Below are positions 63,262-64,000 of a DNA stretch of 64,000 nucleotides, one piece after another. The DNA is taken from NCBI RefSeq assembly GCF_000720485.1, contig NZ_JOAX01000035.1:1-64000 (forward strand), written 5' to 3'. The DNA comes from Streptomyces ochraceiscleroticus. Its GTDB lineage: Bacteria; Actinomycetota; Actinomycetes; Streptomycetales; Streptomycetaceae. Under the pieces are notes generated by a model that saw only the letters and a list, made by a program, of their open reading frames with translations, was not told the DNA's origin and searched no databases. Each line of letters starts with the position of its first letter. Position 1 is the first letter of the stretch. The position numbers and the translations under genes were made by a program.

Positions 63262-64000
63262 GCTGCCCCAGCCGCGAGCCGGCACGGACGTGCTGGCCGA
63301 AATGGATGACCTTGACGACTGGCTGGACGCGCGGGGGGTCGAGGACGGATCGCCGTACTTGATCGACCCGTTAGGGCGGTACGACGTCGACCTGAACGAC
63401 TACTTCCTGACCGAGCTGGCGAACGAGCCGACGACAACGCAAGAGGCCGTCGCCTACGACCTGAAGCGGTTCCTGAAGTTCTTGTGGGAAAACCGCGGTG
63501 GTCGGAGTTGGAAGGTCGCCGCAGCGGAGGACCGGACGGCGTTCAAGCACTGGCGGATCAGTGACATCGCAGGTCCGCGGGTGGAGCTGACGACCTGGGA
63601 CCGCGAGGTCGCTACGGTCCATCGGTTCTACGTCTGGGCGGTGCGTGAGGGGCACGCGGCCCGCAACCCGTTCCGGCAGCGGAGGTCTCGGAGCCGTGAT
63701 CCGCGCAGGCGGGCCGATGAGGAGACCCCGGCTGAGGCTTCACATGAGGGTCCCCGCAACGACATCGAGTGGCTGCCGCCGATCCTCTACCGGCAGTGGC
63801 GTGATGCGGGACTGCGGGGGTTTACCCCGCAGGGGTTGCCGGACCGCTCGTTCCGGGGCCGGTTCGCCTCGCGGAACGCGGCCTACAGCGACTCGATGAT
63901 CCGCACCGGACTGCGGCTGTCCGAGCAGACCAGTCTGAGCCTGTTCGAGCTGCCCGAGGTGGTGCCGGGCCTGCTGAACATGAGGTCGTGGCTGCCGAAG
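63206..64000 (+). CDS. Tyrosine recombinase/integrase (N-terminal part)
   Basis: 265 codons to the window edge. An N-terminal SAM-like core-binding region is seen (LNDYFLTELANEPTTTQEAVAYDLKRFLKFLW, VATVHRFYVWAVREGHAARNPF). TGLRLSEQTSL follows, containing the first catalytic Arg of tyrosine recombinases. The remaining catalytic residues lie beyond the edge. GTG 63206 is the first start after an in-frame TAG at 63194-63196 and has no Shine-Dalgarno sequence, so it may be leaderless. Codon 56 is TTA (63371-63373), which in Streptomyces needs the bldA tRNA. Confidence 0.88.
   Translation, partial: MRTRDTGVLGWRVFFTRRELPQPRAGTDVLAEMDDLDDWLDARGVEDGSPYLIDPLGRYDVDLNDYFLTELANEPTTTQEAVAYDLKRFLKFLWENRGGRSWKVAAAEDRTAFKHWRISDIAGPRVELTTWDREVATVHRFYVWAVREGHAARNPFRQRRSRSRDPRRRADEETPAEASHEGPRNDIEWLPPILYRQWRDAGLRGFTPQGLPDRSFRGRFASRNAAYSDSMIRTGLRLSEQTSLSLFELPEVVPGLLNMRSWLPK

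Larger units (their letters stand above)
63165..64000 (+). mobile_element. Left end of an integrative element inserted in comM
   Basis: Sequence diverges from comM after about 63164. Within 42 bp an integrase begins, the usual layout of a tyrosine-recombinase element next to its attachment site. The element runs out of the window, so its size, cargo and other end are unknown. The core att sequence must lie near 63140-63175. Confidence 0.75.

Noticed and set aside
63812..63832. CTGCGGGG-GTTTA-CCCCGCAG as a regulatory hairpin
   Set aside because: It lies in the middle of the integrase coding sequence; codons for LRGFTPQG explain it.

Overview
The window is a high-GC actinobacterial chromosome segment. 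Gene order and sequence point to a Streptomyces: leuD-hupS, gpsA-ddlA, thiL-thiD, rpmB, recG, rsmD-coaD, rpmF-rnc-mutM, smc, glucose permease, ftsY, nsdA, amtB-glnB-glnD, ffh, rpsP-khpA-rimM-trmD-rplS, four adjacent type I signal peptidases, comM. Other Streptomyces marks are the lysine-rich histone-like tail of HupS, the differentiation regulator NsdA, GTG/TTG starts, leaderless genes, and a TTA codon in the integrase.

Layout. 1-8.6 kb: end of leucine biosynthesis, nucleoid protein HupS, F420 pathway cofC, phospholipid genes plsC-gpsA, D-Ala-D-Ala ligase, and thiamine genes thiL and thiD. A pair of DnaA boxes lies between gpsA and ddlA. 8.7-19.2 kb: rpmB, a DAK/FakA-type protein, recG, rsmD-coaD, a DivIVA-like coiled-coil protein, then DUF177-rpmF-rnc and mutM. 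19.2-21.6 kb: a small Cys-rich gene broken by two frameshifts, a secreted CAP-domain protein and an acylphosphatase. 21.8-27.5 kb: smc, with an unusual repeat-bearing hinge insertion, and glcP. 27.5-33 kb: a flavin monooxygenase, an NCS1 permease, a type II NADH dehydrogenase and ftsY. 33-42.9 kb: a prim-pol protein, nsdA, the nitrogen genes amtB-glnB-glnD behind a GlnR-like site, and ffh.

43-51.3 kb is the accessory part: an eight-gene set matching the poorly understood Escherichia coli yhf operon (YhfW, YhfX, YhfS, Php, YhfT, YhfU, YhfY, YhfZ) in a different order. It has two promoter regions, each carrying the same 17-bp operator-like palindrome. This is the best candidate for a little-described system: a predicted transporter, two PLP enzymes, a phosphotriesterase-fold hydrolase and a phosphopentomutase-like enzyme under one GntR-like regulator.

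51.5-62 kb returns to core genes: a methyltransferase, a metallopeptidase-like protein, the rpsP-to-rplS translation block, four signal peptidases, a Nudix protein, DUF2469 and YraN. The window ends inside a mobile element: comM is cut after about 367 codons and is followed by a tyrosine recombinase running off the edge.

Other observations: two copies of a possible structured RNA (one in the rimM leader, one overlapping the prim-pol 3' end) that share GNRA and GGUUUA hairpins with one compensatory base-pair change; a perfect 15-bp hairpin covering the ribosome binding site of the flavin monooxygenase; and degenerate tandem repeats between ndh and ftsY. All calls come from reading the sequence; no database search was run.
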